Part shown: piece by piece, positions 10,143-18,794 of the stretch
Layout: each line of letters opens with the position of its first letter
Numbering within the stretch: the first letter of the stretch is position 1
NCBI RefSeq assembly: GCF_008806755.1
Contig: NZ_WAAU01000003.1
Coordinates: 540,821-604,820 of the forward strand
Length of the DNA stretch: 64,000 bases
Direction: 5' to 3'
Source: Tenacibaculum aiptasiae
Lineage (GTDB): Bacteria; Bacteroidota; Bacteroidia; Flavobacteriales; Flavobacteriaceae
Made by a program: the position numbers and the translations under genes
The notes under the pieces: model-generated
Told to the model about the DNA's origin: nothing
What the model saw: the letters and a program-made list of their open reading frames with translations, nothing else
Database searches by the model: none

Positions 10143-11201
10143 TTATTCTTGAAAATCGGGATTATTGACAAAGTTATTATCTGTAAGAGTAAGTAAAAAA
10201 GCTTTTAAATCAGCTTTGTCTTTATTAGAAATATTTACACCTCCTTGATTTACTTTTTTCATCAAAGGGTCTATCGTAGGAGAAGCTTTTAATCCTGTTG
10301 AATAGTGTTCAATAACTTCTTCTATTGTAGCAAACCTACCATCATGCATATAAGGAGCGGTGAATTTTAAGTTTCTAATGGATGGGGTTCTAAATTTCCC
10401 ATTATCATTTGGATCTCCAGTAACTTTACCAAGACCTAAATCTGTAAAAGTAGCGTCCAAACCATTGTTGTGAAATTTATTGTCGGTCCATAAAGGGTTG
10501 TTATTGCTCCCATGACAATGAAAACAATCTCCGCGAGTTTCATCCATAAAGACATCAAAGCCATTTTTTTCTTCAGGTGTTAATTGTACTTTACCTAATA
10601 GAAATTGATCAAATTTAGAACCTCCAGAAATTAAAGTTCTTTCAAATTGAGCAAGAGCTTTGGTTATTAGTGTAGAATCGATTTTAACATTTCCAAAAGC
10701 TTGCTTAAATAATGTAGGGTACTCGGCATGGTTTTGAATTCTTTGCGTTACATCAGTCCATTTGCTATGCATTTCTATAGGATTACGAACTGGTTCTAAG
10801 GCCTGTCTTTCTAAACTTAATTCTTTTCCGTCCCAGGCAAAACGTTCATCAAAATTCCAAGCCAAATTGAAAATAGGCATAGAGTTTCGAGACCCAAAAT
10901 TACCGTTCACACCATCACTAAATCGAGTTTCATCAGTAAAAGCTCTCTTTGGGTCATGACATGTTGCACATGATTGTGTGTTGTCTTTAGATAAAATTTT
11001 ATCAAAAAATAGTTTTTTACCTAGCGCAATACCTTCTTCTGTTAATGGATTATTTGAAGGTATAACAGGAGCAATTATTTTTTGTTGGAAAAGCTCAGGT
11101 ATTTTTAAAGTAATTGGTACTGGAGTATATACATTTTCTTCTTTTGAAGAACAATTCATCAAAAGAAGAAAAAATACGATATATATACTTTTTTTTATCA
11201 T
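10143..11201 (-). CDS. Di-heme cytochrome c peroxidase / MauG-MbnH-like lipoprotein
   Basis: A 352-residue lipoprotein (lipobox LLLMNC, Cys17). It has two c-type heme sites, CATCH (residues 78-82) and CFHCH (226-230), and the family segments LFFDKILSKDNTQSCATCHDP, RNSMPIFN and APYMHDGRF. This is the bacterial CcP/MauG fold: either H2O2 reduction or oxidative modification of a partner protein. The gene lies 7 bases after an MbnP-like gene in a tight operon. In methanobactin systems the di-heme enzyme MbnH oxidises a tryptophan of MbnP to kynurenine, so a protein-modifying role is plausible. An ordinary peroxidase role cannot be excluded. Confidence 0.9.
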   Translation of the reverse strand: MIKKSIYIVFFLLLMNCSSKEENVYTPVPITLKIPELFQQKIIAPVIPSNNPLTEEGIALGKKLFFDKILSKDNTQSCATCHDPKRAFTDETRFSDGVNGNFGSRNSMPIFNLAWNFDERFAWDGKELSLERQALEPVRNPIEMHSKWTDVTQRIQNHAEYPTLFKQAFGNVKIDSTLITKALAQFERTLISGGSKFDQFLLGKVQLTPEEKNGFDVFMDETRGDCFHCHGSNNNPLWTDNKFHNNGLDATFTDLGLGKVTGDPNDNGKFRTPSIRNLKFTAPYMHDGRFATIEEVIEHYSTGLKASPTIDPLMKKVNQGGVNISNKDKADLKAFLLTLTDNNFVNNPDFQE

Positions 11202-11208
11202 TAATAAT

Positions 11209-11970
11209 TTATTGTGAAATATTACCTAGGCTAAACACTCCAATTTTACCATTAGCAGCCATTAGTTTTTGAGCATTAAAATTAGACATTAGAGAAGTGT
11301 TTAATGTGTTTAAGTCCCATTCATTTGGGTTTTTAAACCATTCAGCTACATTCATTCTGATTTCTATTGTGGCATTATTTGTAACTAATATCGTACCTAA
11401 TTCTACAGTGAAAAAAGTATCTTCAAATTTTAAGTTTGCTGGGTCAGTATTGTCTACAGCTTTAATAGCATGATAATTAAAAGGTGACTTTATATTTTTA
11501 CTGTTAAGGTATTTTCCATCCATTTGCATAAAATGATAACCTCCACCTAGCATTTGAGGTACACTAAAATCATTTAAATCTTTATGGATGCCATCTTTAT
11601 TGTCATCATTGTTAAATCCAAATGTCATAGTTAATTTATATGATCCTTCAGATATTTTTTGAGGTAACGTATGGGTTAAATCATCAACATTACTAACATC
11701 TACTAATTTATAACCATCAAAAACCGTTGCGTTTTGATTTCCGTCAGTTAAAGTTATTCTTGAAATTAAATACCTTAATTTGTCTATAGTTAATTTTGTA
11801 CCAGCTTTATTGGTGAATTCAGTATTACTTATGTCAGATTTTTCAATAGCTGTTCCGTCCCAGTTTTGCGTAAAGTTTAGCTTAATAGTAACTTCTTTTA
11901 TAGGTTCATCATTATCTGAACTACAAGATAAAAGTAATAAGCTTAAAAAGAGGGCAAAGTATTTTTTCAT
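11209..11970 (-). CDS. MbnP-like (putative copper-binding) lipoprotein
   Basis: A 253-residue lipoprotein (lipobox LLLSC, Cys16). The pattern fits the MbnP family: an N-terminal strand VTIKLNFTQNWDG, the segment DKLRYLISRITLTDG, FGFNNDDNKDG, then GGGYHFMQMDGKY and FNYHAIKA. MbnP of methanotrophs binds copper at a site that includes a kynurenine made from tryptophan by MbnH. Tryptophans here are W37, W211 and W218. Several His and Met residues (H145, M148, M150, H168) could bind metal. The di-heme enzyme gene follows after 7 bases. Family assignment is from pattern recognition; copper binding is inferred. Confidence 0.78.
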   Translation of the reverse strand: MKKYFALFLSLLLLSCSSDNDEPIKEVTIKLNFTQNWDGTAIEKSDISNTEFTNKAGTKLTIDKLRYLISRITLTDGNQNATVFDGYKLVDVSNVDDLTHTLPQKISEGSYKLTMTFGFNNDDNKDGIHKDLNDFSVPQMLGGGYHFMQMDGKYLNSKNIKSPFNYHAIKAVDNTDPANLKFEDTFFTVELGTILVTNNATIEIRMNVAEWFKNPNEWDLNTLNTSLMSNFNAQKLMAANGKIGVFSLGNISQ

Positions 11971-11973
11971 TTT

Positions 11974-13302
11974 TTATTTTAATTTTATGATTAATAGGTC
12001 TGAAAAACCTTTATTTGTTTGTATGTCTTGATTATTACTACTGCTTTCACCAACTGCAATAATGTTTCCATTGGAGAGTTCGATGGCATCGTAACAAAAA
12101 TCTATTTCAGAACCTCCAATTGTTTTTTGCCATTGTTGGTTTCCATTTTGATCTATTTTAAGGATCCATGCATCGTTTTGTCCTTTGTTTGTAATCCCAT
12201 TATCGGAGCTTCTTGAGCTTCCAGAGATAATAAATCCTCCATCTAATGTTTTTCGAATCGAACGTCCAACATCAAAACTAGAACCACCGTAATTTTTTTG
12301 CCAAATAATGTTTCCTTTGGTGTCGATTTTAGTTGCCCAAACATCAGCACCTCCATTATTTTGAGTTACATCTTTATTATTACTTCGAGTATCTCCAATA
12401 ATAATAAAATTACCATCCTTTGTTGTAGCAATACCTCTTGCTTCATCAATTTGATCACCTCCTAGAGACTTTTCCCAAACGAGTTTACCAGTTTTATCAA
12501 TTTTAACAATCCAAAAGTCGTATGAACCTTTATTGTTTTTAATATCTACATCTATGCTATCTGATGATCCTACCATTATATAACCGTCTGATGTTTCTAC
12601 TACACCATAACAAGTATCTGTGTTTTGACCACCAAAGTATTTTCGCCATTCAATATTACCAGATGAGTTTAGTTTTATGCCCCAATAATCGCCTCCAGCA
12701 TGTTTTGCTGCAAATTTAGAATTTCCTTGACCTCCTGAAGCTGTTACATCTAAAATACTTCCAACAAAATAACCGCCATCACTTGTTTGAATTAAGCTAA
12801 AGCCTTGATCTGTTCCAGAAAATCCAGTTGTAGTTTTCCAAATAATAGTTCCAGTAGCGTCTAATTTTAATACCCAAACATCTTCAAAACCTTCATTGGT
12901 AGTTAAATCTCCGTCAGCGCTTTTATTAAATCCTATAATAGCAAATCCTTTATCACTCGTTTCAATAATTTGATATGCTCTATCGTCTTTAGAGCCACCA
13001 TAGGCTTTTTGCCATTGTAATTTGTCATCCTTATCAAACTTTAAAAGCCAATAATCATATTGAACGGTAGTTTTGGTAGTAGAAACATCTCCATCAATAC
13101 TTTGAGTGTAACCTAAAACAGCATAGCCGTTGTCTGAAGTTTGTACAACACTTCTTCCGCTTTCATTTCTGGTTCCTCCATAAGTTTTTATAAAATCGAC
13201 TTGCAATGCTTTTATAGGGTTAGATAAGCTAATGCCATCATCATTGCTACAGCCTACAATTGTAAGAGTAATAAATAAAAAAATTGAAAGTCTTTCTAAC
13301 AT
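11974..13302 (-). CDS. Lipoprotein with seven-bladed beta-propeller-like repeats
   Basis: A 442-residue lipoprotein (lipobox TIVGC, Cys18). The rest is about seven repeats of 55-65 residues, each running GGS..D...I..TSDGGF.I.G....DGD...... and closing W.LKID..G...W.K. Seven such units suggest a seven-bladed propeller filling the protein. It is second in a four-gene operon, starts directly after the preceding stop, and is followed by the MbnP-like gene after 3 bases. Its function is unknown. It may be a surface binding partner of the neighbouring proteins. Confidence 0.75.
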   Translation of the reverse strand: MLERLSIFLFITLTIVGCSNDDGISLSNPIKALQVDFIKTYGGTRNESGRSVVQTSDNGYAVLGYTQSIDGDVSTTKTTVQYDYWLLKFDKDDKLQWQKAYGGSKDDRAYQIIETSDKGFAIIGFNKSADGDLTTNEGFEDVWVLKLDATGTIIWKTTTGFSGTDQGFSLIQTSDGGYFVGSILDVTASGGQGNSKFAAKHAGGDYWGIKLNSSGNIEWRKYFGGQNTDTCYGVVETSDGYIMVGSSDSIDVDIKNNKGSYDFWIVKIDKTGKLVWEKSLGGDQIDEARGIATTKDGNFIIIGDTRSNNKDVTQNNGGADVWATKIDTKGNIIWQKNYGGSSFDVGRSIRKTLDGGFIISGSSRSSDNGITNKGQNDAWILKIDQNGNQQWQKTIGGSEIDFCYDAIELSNGNIIAVGESSSNNQDIQTNKGFSDLLIIKLK

Positions 13303-14628
13303 TTATTGTTTTTTGATGATGAATAATCCTCTATTAATATCGCTTACTAAAATTTTGCCACTTTTAAAATAAGGGTATACATTCCATACACCATTGAAAC
13401 TAGCCCCATCATTGTCTGGATAAGTATCAAAATAAGCTGTTTCTGTTATTGTTTTACCATTGATATTTGAAATGTCTATAAAGCGTACACCAGCAGTATA
13501 ATTTGCTAAATAAAATGTGTTGTTTTTTACATAACCATTATGATCTATAGCATTGGTAGGTCCAGTATATATAAAGTCTAGTTTTGGGTTGTCTAAATCA
13601 GTAAAGTCAAAAATAATAGTCTTTGTTTTATTTCCAAAGTTTTGTTCATCTAATTCATCTCCTAAAATAAAGTGTTTTTGATTTTCTGTAAACCACCCTT
13701 GATGCGTATAGCCAACATTAGGGTAAGATATTTTTGAAATGTTTTTTGGATTTGCTTTATTACTTATATCCACAATAACTACTTCATTTTCATTGCTGCC
13801 AATCAAAATTTCTTTTCCAGTATAATCGGTGTCTGGACCATTATAAGTAACAACTTGTGCATCGTGGCTGTAGTTGTCCATTCCCCATCCTCCTTCGCTT
13901 TTTGGGTTTTTAGGATCTTGTATGTTTATAAACAAAGGGCCTCCTTTGTAAGTTCCAGTTTTACTTGTCCCTACTGGGTAAGCATATCCAGAGTCTTCAT
14001 TAATTACCATATTATGCGCACTACCAAACTCTGTAAAATGAGTGTCAGCAGTAAAAGTAGCTGGAGCATTAGTTACATTTCGCAATCGTGTTAAATCAAA
14101 AACTTGCATTCCATGGTTAGACGCTTCACTAACAATAAAAGCATGATCTTTATATACTTTAACATCTCTCCACGAGCTATTAACTGTAGCTGTTGGTAAT
14201 TTACCTAGGTAAACAGGATTATCAGTATCTGAAATATCTACAAATGCAGTTCCGTTATTTAAACATATAATTGCGTATTCTTTATTGGTAGTTGTATCTG
14301 TCCATCCCCATGAATCATTTCCTTCCGTTGCTCCAAAAGTATCTAAAGGAAGGGTTAAAAGTAAATCATAACCATTGCAAGGATATATTCCAGCTTTACC
14401 TCCAGTACATTCCACTTTATTTGTTGTGGTGGGAGTATCACAAGCGTCACCTACTCCATCTCCATCAGTATCTTTTTGGTCTGGATTACTAGTTGTTGGG
14501 CAGTTGTCTTTTGAATCTATAATTCCATCTCCATCCTTGTCGTTAATTGGTGCTGGTGTATTTGTAGAAGAACAAGAAACTAAAAGTGATAAAAAAACGG
14601 CGGTAAATAAAATTCTATATTTTGTCAT
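13303..14628 (-). CDS. Choice-of-anchor-B-type lipoprotein with thrombospondin type 3 repeats and LVIVD-like propeller
   Basis: A 441-residue lipoprotein (lipobox LLVSC, Cys19). Residues 30-66 contain two calcium-binding thrombospondin type 3 motifs (DKDGDGIIDSKDNCP and DTDGDGVGDACD). The rest resembles the choice-of-anchor B / LVIVD group, with repeated units such as AFVDISDTDNPVYLGKLP and EVVIVDISNKANPKNIS and a conserved HDAQVV segment. Probably a surface protein. It is the first gene of the operon that ends in the MbnP-like and di-heme genes; its role there is unknown. Confidence 0.8.
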   Translation of the reverse strand: MTKYRILFTAVFLSLLVSCSSTNTPAPINDKDGDGIIDSKDNCPTTSNPDQKDTDGDGVGDACDTPTTTNKVECTGGKAGIYPCNGYDLLLTLPLDTFGATEGNDSWGWTDTTTNKEYAIICLNNGTAFVDISDTDNPVYLGKLPTATVNSSWRDVKVYKDHAFIVSEASNHGMQVFDLTRLRNVTNAPATFTADTHFTEFGSAHNMVINEDSGYAYPVGTSKTGTYKGGPLFINIQDPKNPKSEGGWGMDNYSHDAQVVTYNGPDTDYTGKEILIGSNENEVVIVDISNKANPKNISKISYPNVGYTHQGWFTENQKHFILGDELDEQNFGNKTKTIIFDFTDLDNPKLDFIYTGPTNAIDHNGYVKNNTFYLANYTAGVRFIDISNINGKTITETAYFDTYPDNDGASFNGVWNVYPYFKSGKILVSDINRGLFIIKKQ

Positions 14629-14756
14629 GGTTGGGAGCTTTTAAAAATACTAAATTAAAGAATTAACTAATTATAAAACATTTATAAACAGTTAAACCCT
14701 ATGAATATTTTAAATTAAGGTATTTATTTATAATATTTTTTTTAGATACTAGTTGT

Positions 14757-14764
14757 TATCTTTG
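14757..14764 (+). promoter_or_regulatory. -7 box placing thiL on a probably leaderless transcript
   Basis: TATCTTTG is a perfect TAnnTTTG match. Only CAGC separates it from the ATG at 14769, so transcription should start at or next to the start codon. Confidence 0.6.
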
Positions 14765-14768
14765 CAGC

Positions 14769-15815
14769 ATGTTAGAAGATAAAAATCAAGAGAGAACTTC
14801 ATTGTCTAAACTAGGAGAGTTTGGATTAATTAACCATTTAACAGAGCATTTTAAATTATATAATTCTTCAACTCAAAAAGGTGTTGGAGATGATGCTGCA
14901 GTTATAAGTCAAACAGGAAAAGAAACGTTAATAACGACTGATTTACTTATAGAAGGTGTGCATTTTGATTTGAGTTATATGCCTTTAAAACATTTAGGAT
15001 ACAAAGCTGTAATGGTTAATTTATCTGATGTGTATGCAATGAATGGAGTGGCTGAGCAAATAACTGTGTCAATAGCTATTTCTAATAGATTTCCATTAGA
15101 AGCTGTAGAAGAATTATATGCAGGTATAAAATTAGCATGCGATACTTATAAAGTAGATTTGATAGGAGGAGATACAACATCATCAACTAAAGGAATGCTA
15201 ATTTCTGTTACAGCAATAGGATCAGCAAAAAAAGAAGATGTAGTCTACAGAAATGGAGCTAAAGAAACTGATTTAATAGTTGTCTCTGGTGATTTAGGAG
15301 GAGCATATCTTGGTTTACAGATTTTAGAAAGAGAGAAGCAAGTGTTTCAGGTAAATCCTCAAAATCAACCTGATTTAGATAATTATACTTATTTAATAGA
15401 ACGTCAATTAAAGCCAGAAGCTCGTAAAGATGTACCTGAGTTGTTAAAAGAGCTTGAGGTAAAACCAACAGCTATGATTGATATTTCTGATGGACTTTCT
15501 TCAGAGATTATGCATATATGTAAACAAAGTAAATTAGGATGTAAGATTTATGAAGATAAATTACCATTAGATCCTCAGGTAATATCTACTTCAGAAGAAT
15601 TTAACATGGATAGTACTATGATTGCTTTAAGTGGAGGAGAAGACTATGAATTGTTATTTACAGTTCCAATCTCAGAATTTGATAAAATAAAAGGTAATCC
15701 TAATTTTTCTGTTATAGGGCATATGACAGAGGCAAATCAAGGGATGAAGTTAGTTACAAGGGCAAATCAAGAAATGGAATTGAAAGCTCAAGGTTGGAAT
15801 TCTTTTGATGAGTAA
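14769..15815 (+). CDS. thiL: Thiamine-monophosphate kinase
   Basis: A 348-residue ThiL. It phosphorylates thiamine monophosphate to thiamine diphosphate, the last step of the pathway. Visible motifs: GVGDDAAVI (metal/ATP-binding Asp41-42), the conserved GGDTTSS segment, AMIDISDGLSSEI and the C-terminal GGEDYELLFTV. The start at 14769 gives the usual flavobacterial N-terminus. It lies only 4 bases after a -7 box, so the mRNA is probably leaderless. No other thiamine gene is nearby. Confidence 0.96.
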   Translation: MLEDKNQERTSLSKLGEFGLINHLTEHFKLYNSSTQKGVGDDAAVISQTGKETLITTDLLIEGVHFDLSYMPLKHLGYKAVMVNLSDVYAMNGVAEQITVSIAISNRFPLEAVEELYAGIKLACDTYKVDLIGGDTTSSTKGMLISVTAIGSAKKEDVVYRNGAKETDLIVVSGDLGGAYLGLQILEREKQVFQVNPQNQPDLDNYTYLIERQLKPEARKDVPELLKELEVKPTAMIDISDGLSSEIMHICKQSKLGCKIYEDKLPLDPQVISTSEEFNMDSTMIALSGGEDYELLFTVPISEFDKIKGNPNFSVIGHMTEANQGMKLVTRANQEMELKAQGWNSFDE

Positions 15816-15834
15816 AAAAGTTAAATCAAAATAT

Positions 15835-15869
15835 AAAAAGTCATACTTAGCTGTATGGCTTTTTTTTTG
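15835..15869 (+). terminator. Terminator after thiL
   Basis: AAAAAGTCATAC pairs with GTATGGCTTTTT (one G-U pair, loop TTAGCT) and runs into nine T residues. Confidence 0.8.
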
Positions 15870-15983
15870 AAAAATATTTTTTGAGAAATTCGATTTTTGT
15901 TGAATTGAAAAAGCATAAAAAATGGCGTAAAAATTGTATATTGGTCAAGCAAAAAATTAATAATTAACAAAAAATCAAAAAGA

Positions 15984-16454
15984 ATGGGAATTTTTTCATT
16001 TATTAAAAATGCTGGTGCCAAAGTGTTTGGTATTGGAAAAACAACTGAAGAAGAAGCTTCTGAAAAAGCTGCAAAATTAGTAGATGCTGTAAATACCTTA
16101 GAGTTGTCTGTTGAAAATTTATCAATTACTGTTGATGAAGACAAGGCAACGGTATCTGGAGAGGCATCAGATTTAGCAACTAAGGAAAAAGTGGTCTTAG
16201 TAGTAGGAAATACGAATGGAATTGCATCTGTAGAAGATAATATGACTGTAGCAGAGGTTGAAGAGGTAGAAGCAGCAGCAATGGCGCAATTTCATACAGT
16301 AGTAAGCGGAGATTCGTTAAGTAAAATTGCAAAAGAATTTTATGGTAATGCAATGAAGTATCCAGTTATTTTTGAAGCAAACAAACCAATGTTAACACAC
16401 CCAGATAAAATTTATCCAGGGCAAGTATTAAGAATACCACCTTTAGTGGACTAA
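15984..16454 (+). CDS. BON-LysM protein (Kbp/YgaU-like)
   Basis: A 156-residue soluble protein with the two-domain plan of E. coli Kbp (YgaU): an N-terminal BON domain (about 20-90) and a C-terminal LysM domain (about 103-154; FHTVVSGDSLSKIAKEFYGNA through PGQVLRIPP). Kbp is a cytoplasmic potassium-binding protein, and length and architecture match. No signal peptide is seen; the N-terminus MGIFSFIKNAGAKVFG is short and amphipathic. It forms its own transcription unit, with hairpins on both sides. Potassium binding is inferred from the family. Confidence 0.85.
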   Translation: MGIFSFIKNAGAKVFGIGKTTEEEASEKAAKLVDAVNTLELSVENLSITVDEDKATVSGEASDLATKEKVVLVVGNTNGIASVEDNMTVAEVEEVEAAAMAQFHTVVSGDSLSKIAKEFYGNAMKYPVIFEANKPMLTHPDKIYPGQVLRIPPLVD

Positions 16455-16479
16455 TCAAGAGTTAATCAACCAAAGAAAG

Positions 16480-16506
16480 AGTACTGCATTTGCAGTACTT
16501 TTTTAT
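16480..16506 (+). terminator. Terminator after the BON-LysM gene
   Basis: AGTACTGCA pairs with TGCAGTACT (2-base loop), followed by TTTTTTATTT, 25 bases after the stop. Confidence 0.8.
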
Positions 16507-16615
16507 TTCCATTTGTTTTTTACAGTTAGTATTAACTTCATTTTCATATTGTATAGTAATAAAATTATATAAAGGTTTAATGTTTAAAAGCCTTTTTTGG
16601 TTGCTAAACAAGTGG

Positions 16616-16643
16616 TTGCAAAAAATAAATAAATGTATATTTG
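16616..16643 (+). promoter_or_regulatory. Promoter of the yicC-gmk-nadD operon
   Basis: TTG at 16616-16618 and TATATTTG at 16636-16643 are separated by 17 bases, matching the Bacteroidota -33/-7 pattern. The yicC ATG is 20 bases after the -7 box. Confidence 0.65.
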
Positions 16644-16663
16644 CGGTTTATTAAATTGGAGAT

Positions 16664-17530
16664 ATGATACAGTCTATGACGGGTTATGGAAAATCCGTAC
16701 TACATTTACCATCTAAGAAAGTAACCATTGAGATTAAATCTCTAAATAGTAAGAATTTAGATTTAAATACTAGGATTCCATCTTATTACAAGGAAAAAGA
16801 ATTATCTGTTCGAAAAAAATTAGCGAGCAATTTAGTAAGAGGTAAAGTAGATTTCTCTATTTATGTAGAAATGACTGCAGATGAAACTTCAACAACTGTA
16901 AATAATGCTGTTGTAAGAGAATATATACAACAATTAAGAAATGTAACTCAAGCAGGTTCTTCTGATGATATTGAACTTTTAAAGATGGCAGTAAGAATGC
17001 CAGATGCTTTAAAAACAGAGAGAGAAGAGTTAGATGAAGAAGAGTGGAATCAGATAGATGTTCATATTGATGAAGCGTTAAAAGAAATAATTCAATATCG
17101 TAAAGATGAAGCTAAATCTTTAGAAGAAGATTTTAAAGTAAGAATAGCTAATATTCAGTTAGCTTTAGAAGAAATAAAACAGCTAGATGGAGATAGAATT
17201 GAACACGTTAAAGAGCGTTTACAAAAAGCATTAACAGAATTAAAAGTTGAAATTGATGAAAATCGATTTGAACAAGAATTAATTTATTATTTAGAAAAAT
17301 TAGATATAAACGAAGAGAAAGTTCGTTTAGCAAATCATTTAGAGTATTTCTTGGAACAATTAGCAACACCAGATTCTAATGGAAAAAAATTAGGGTTTAT
17401 TATCCAGGAAATAGGAAGAGAGATAAATACTACAGGGTCTAAAGCAAATTTTGCTCCAATGCAAAAATTGGTAATTCAAATGAAGGACGAGTTAGAAAAA
17501 ATTAAAGAACAAATATTAAACGTTTTATAG
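16664..17530 (+). CDS. yicC: YicC-family endoribonuclease / RNase adaptor
   Basis: A 288-residue YicC family protein. The diagnostic ends are present: MIQSMTGYGK at the N-terminus and GFIIQEIGREINTTGSKAN near the C-terminus (DUF1732). YicC proteins are implicated in RNA turnover, for example RyhB decay in E. coli, and are now described as endoribonucleases. It starts an operon with gmk (2-base gap) and nadD, the common Bacteroidota arrangement. Confidence 0.94.
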   Translation: MIQSMTGYGKSVLHLPSKKVTIEIKSLNSKNLDLNTRIPSYYKEKELSVRKKLASNLVRGKVDFSIYVEMTADETSTTVNNAVVREYIQQLRNVTQAGSSDDIELLKMAVRMPDALKTEREELDEEEWNQIDVHIDEALKEIIQYRKDEAKSLEEDFKVRIANIQLALEEIKQLDGDRIEHVKERLQKALTELKVEIDENRFEQELIYYLEKLDINEEKVRLANHLEYFLEQLATPDSNGKKLGFIIQEIGREINTTGSKANFAPMQKLVIQMKDELEKIKEQILNVL

Positions 17531-17532
17531 AA

Positions 17533-18135
17533 ATGACTAAAGAATTTAAAGGAAAATTATTTGTGTTTTCAGCGCCATCAGGATCAGGAAAAACAACAAT
17601 TGTACGTCATTTATTAAAGCAAGAAAGATTTGGATTGGAATTCTCTATTTCAGCAACGTCAAGAGATCCAAGAAGTAATGAAGTTGATGGAGAAGATTAT
17701 TATTTTATTTCAGCAAAAGACTTTAAGCAAAAAATAAAGAACGAAGAGTTTTTAGAATGGGAAGAGGTTTATATGAATAATTTCTATGGTACTTTAAAAA
17801 CTGAGATTGAACGTATCTGGGCTTTAGGAAAGCATGTGATTTTCGATATTGATGTAAGAGGAGGTTTACGAATTAAAGAAAAATTTCCAGAAGAAACATT
17901 AGCGGTATTTGTTAAGCCACCAGATATTAATGAGTTATTAAGACGTTTAAAAAGTAGAGGTGAAGAAAGCGAAGAAAAAATAGCTTCAAGAATAGCCAAA
18001 GCTCCTATAGAGTTGGCAACAGCACCAATGTTTGATAAAATTATTAAAAACTACGATTTAAAAGTAGCCTTGCAAGAAGCTGAAGATTTAGTTGATGAAT
18101 TTTTAGGTTTAGATAAAGCTAGTCAAAAAGAGTAG
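17533..18135 (+). CDS. gmk: Guanylate kinase
   Basis: A 200-residue guanylate kinase converting GMP and ATP to GDP and ADP. The P-loop SAPSGSGKTT lies at about residues 13-22. The GMP-binding segment SATSRDPRSNEVDGEDYYF and the core FDIDVRGGLRIKEKFP are typical. Middle gene of the yicC-gmk-nadD operon, 9 bases before nadD. Confidence 0.97.
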   Translation: MTKEFKGKLFVFSAPSGSGKTTIVRHLLKQERFGLEFSISATSRDPRSNEVDGEDYYFISAKDFKQKIKNEEFLEWEEVYMNNFYGTLKTEIERIWALGKHVIFDIDVRGGLRIKEKFPEETLAVFVKPPDINELLRRLKSRGEESEEKIASRIAKAPIELATAPMFDKIIKNYDLKVALQEAEDLVDEFLGLDKASQKE

Positions 18136-18144
18136 GTTTTAGGT

Positions 18145-18729
18145 ATGAAAAATATCGGATTATATTTTGGGACATTCAATCCTATTCATATTGGTCATTT
18201 GATTATAGCAAATCATATGGTTGAAAACTCTGATTTGGATGAAATTTGGATGGTGGTTACACCACATAATCCATTTAAAAAGAAGAGTTCTTTACTAGAT
18301 AATCATCATAGATTGGAAATGGTGTATTTAGCAACCAAAGAGTATGATAAAATAAAACCGTCTGACATAGAGTTTAATTTGCCACAACCTAATTATACTA
18401 TAAATACTTTAGCGCACATAACAGAGAAGTATCCAGACTATAATTTTAACCTGATTATGGGAGAGGATAATTTAAAAAGCTTTCATAAATGGAAAAATTA
18501 TGAAGCAATTTTAGATGATTATAATATTTATGTGTATCCAAGAATATCAGAAGGTATCGTTGAAAATAAATTTGTTAAAAACTCGAAAATTCATAGAGTT
18601 GATGCGCCTATCGTACAAATATCATCAACAATGATTCGAAATGGAATCAAAGCTAAAAAGAACATGAAACCACTTCTTTCTACTGAAGTTTGGACTTATG
18701 TTGATGAGATGAATTTTTATAAAAAATAA
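18145..18729 (+). CDS. nadD: Nicotinate-nucleotide adenylyltransferase
   Basis: A 194-residue nucleotidyltransferase making nicotinate adenine dinucleotide in NAD synthesis. It has GTFNPIHIGH (residues 9-18, the HxGH-type motif), the segment VTPHNPFKKKSSL, IMGEDNL and the C-terminal ISSTMIRNGIK (ISSTxIR motif). Last gene of the operon with yicC and gmk. Confidence 0.96.
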   Translation: MKNIGLYFGTFNPIHIGHLIIANHMVENSDLDEIWMVVTPHNPFKKKSSLLDNHHRLEMVYLATKEYDKIKPSDIEFNLPQPNYTINTLAHITEKYPDYNFNLIMGEDNLKSFHKWKNYEAILDDYNIYVYPRISEGIVENKFVKNSKIHRVDAPIVQISSTMIRNGIKAKKNMKPLLSTEVWTYVDEMNFYKK

Positions 18730-18738
18730 TTTTTTTTA

Positions 18739-18765
18739 AAACTTTTTTAAAATACTTAGGTCAAA
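18739..18765 (+). promoter_or_regulatory. ECF-type promoter motif, copy 1 (lipoprotein gene)
   Basis: AAACTTTTTT followed by GGTCAAA. The C of AAC and the first G of GGTC are 17 bases apart, exactly as in the two other copies near 19740 and 20743. It ends 30 bases before the ATG at 18795. Confidence 0.6.
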
Positions 18766-18794
18766 GAACTGATTAACTTTTAAAATTAGTAATT

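Noticed and set aside
15259..15468. Short minus-strand frame within thiL
   Set aside because: It overlaps a well supported thiL coding region and has no promoter or family signal.
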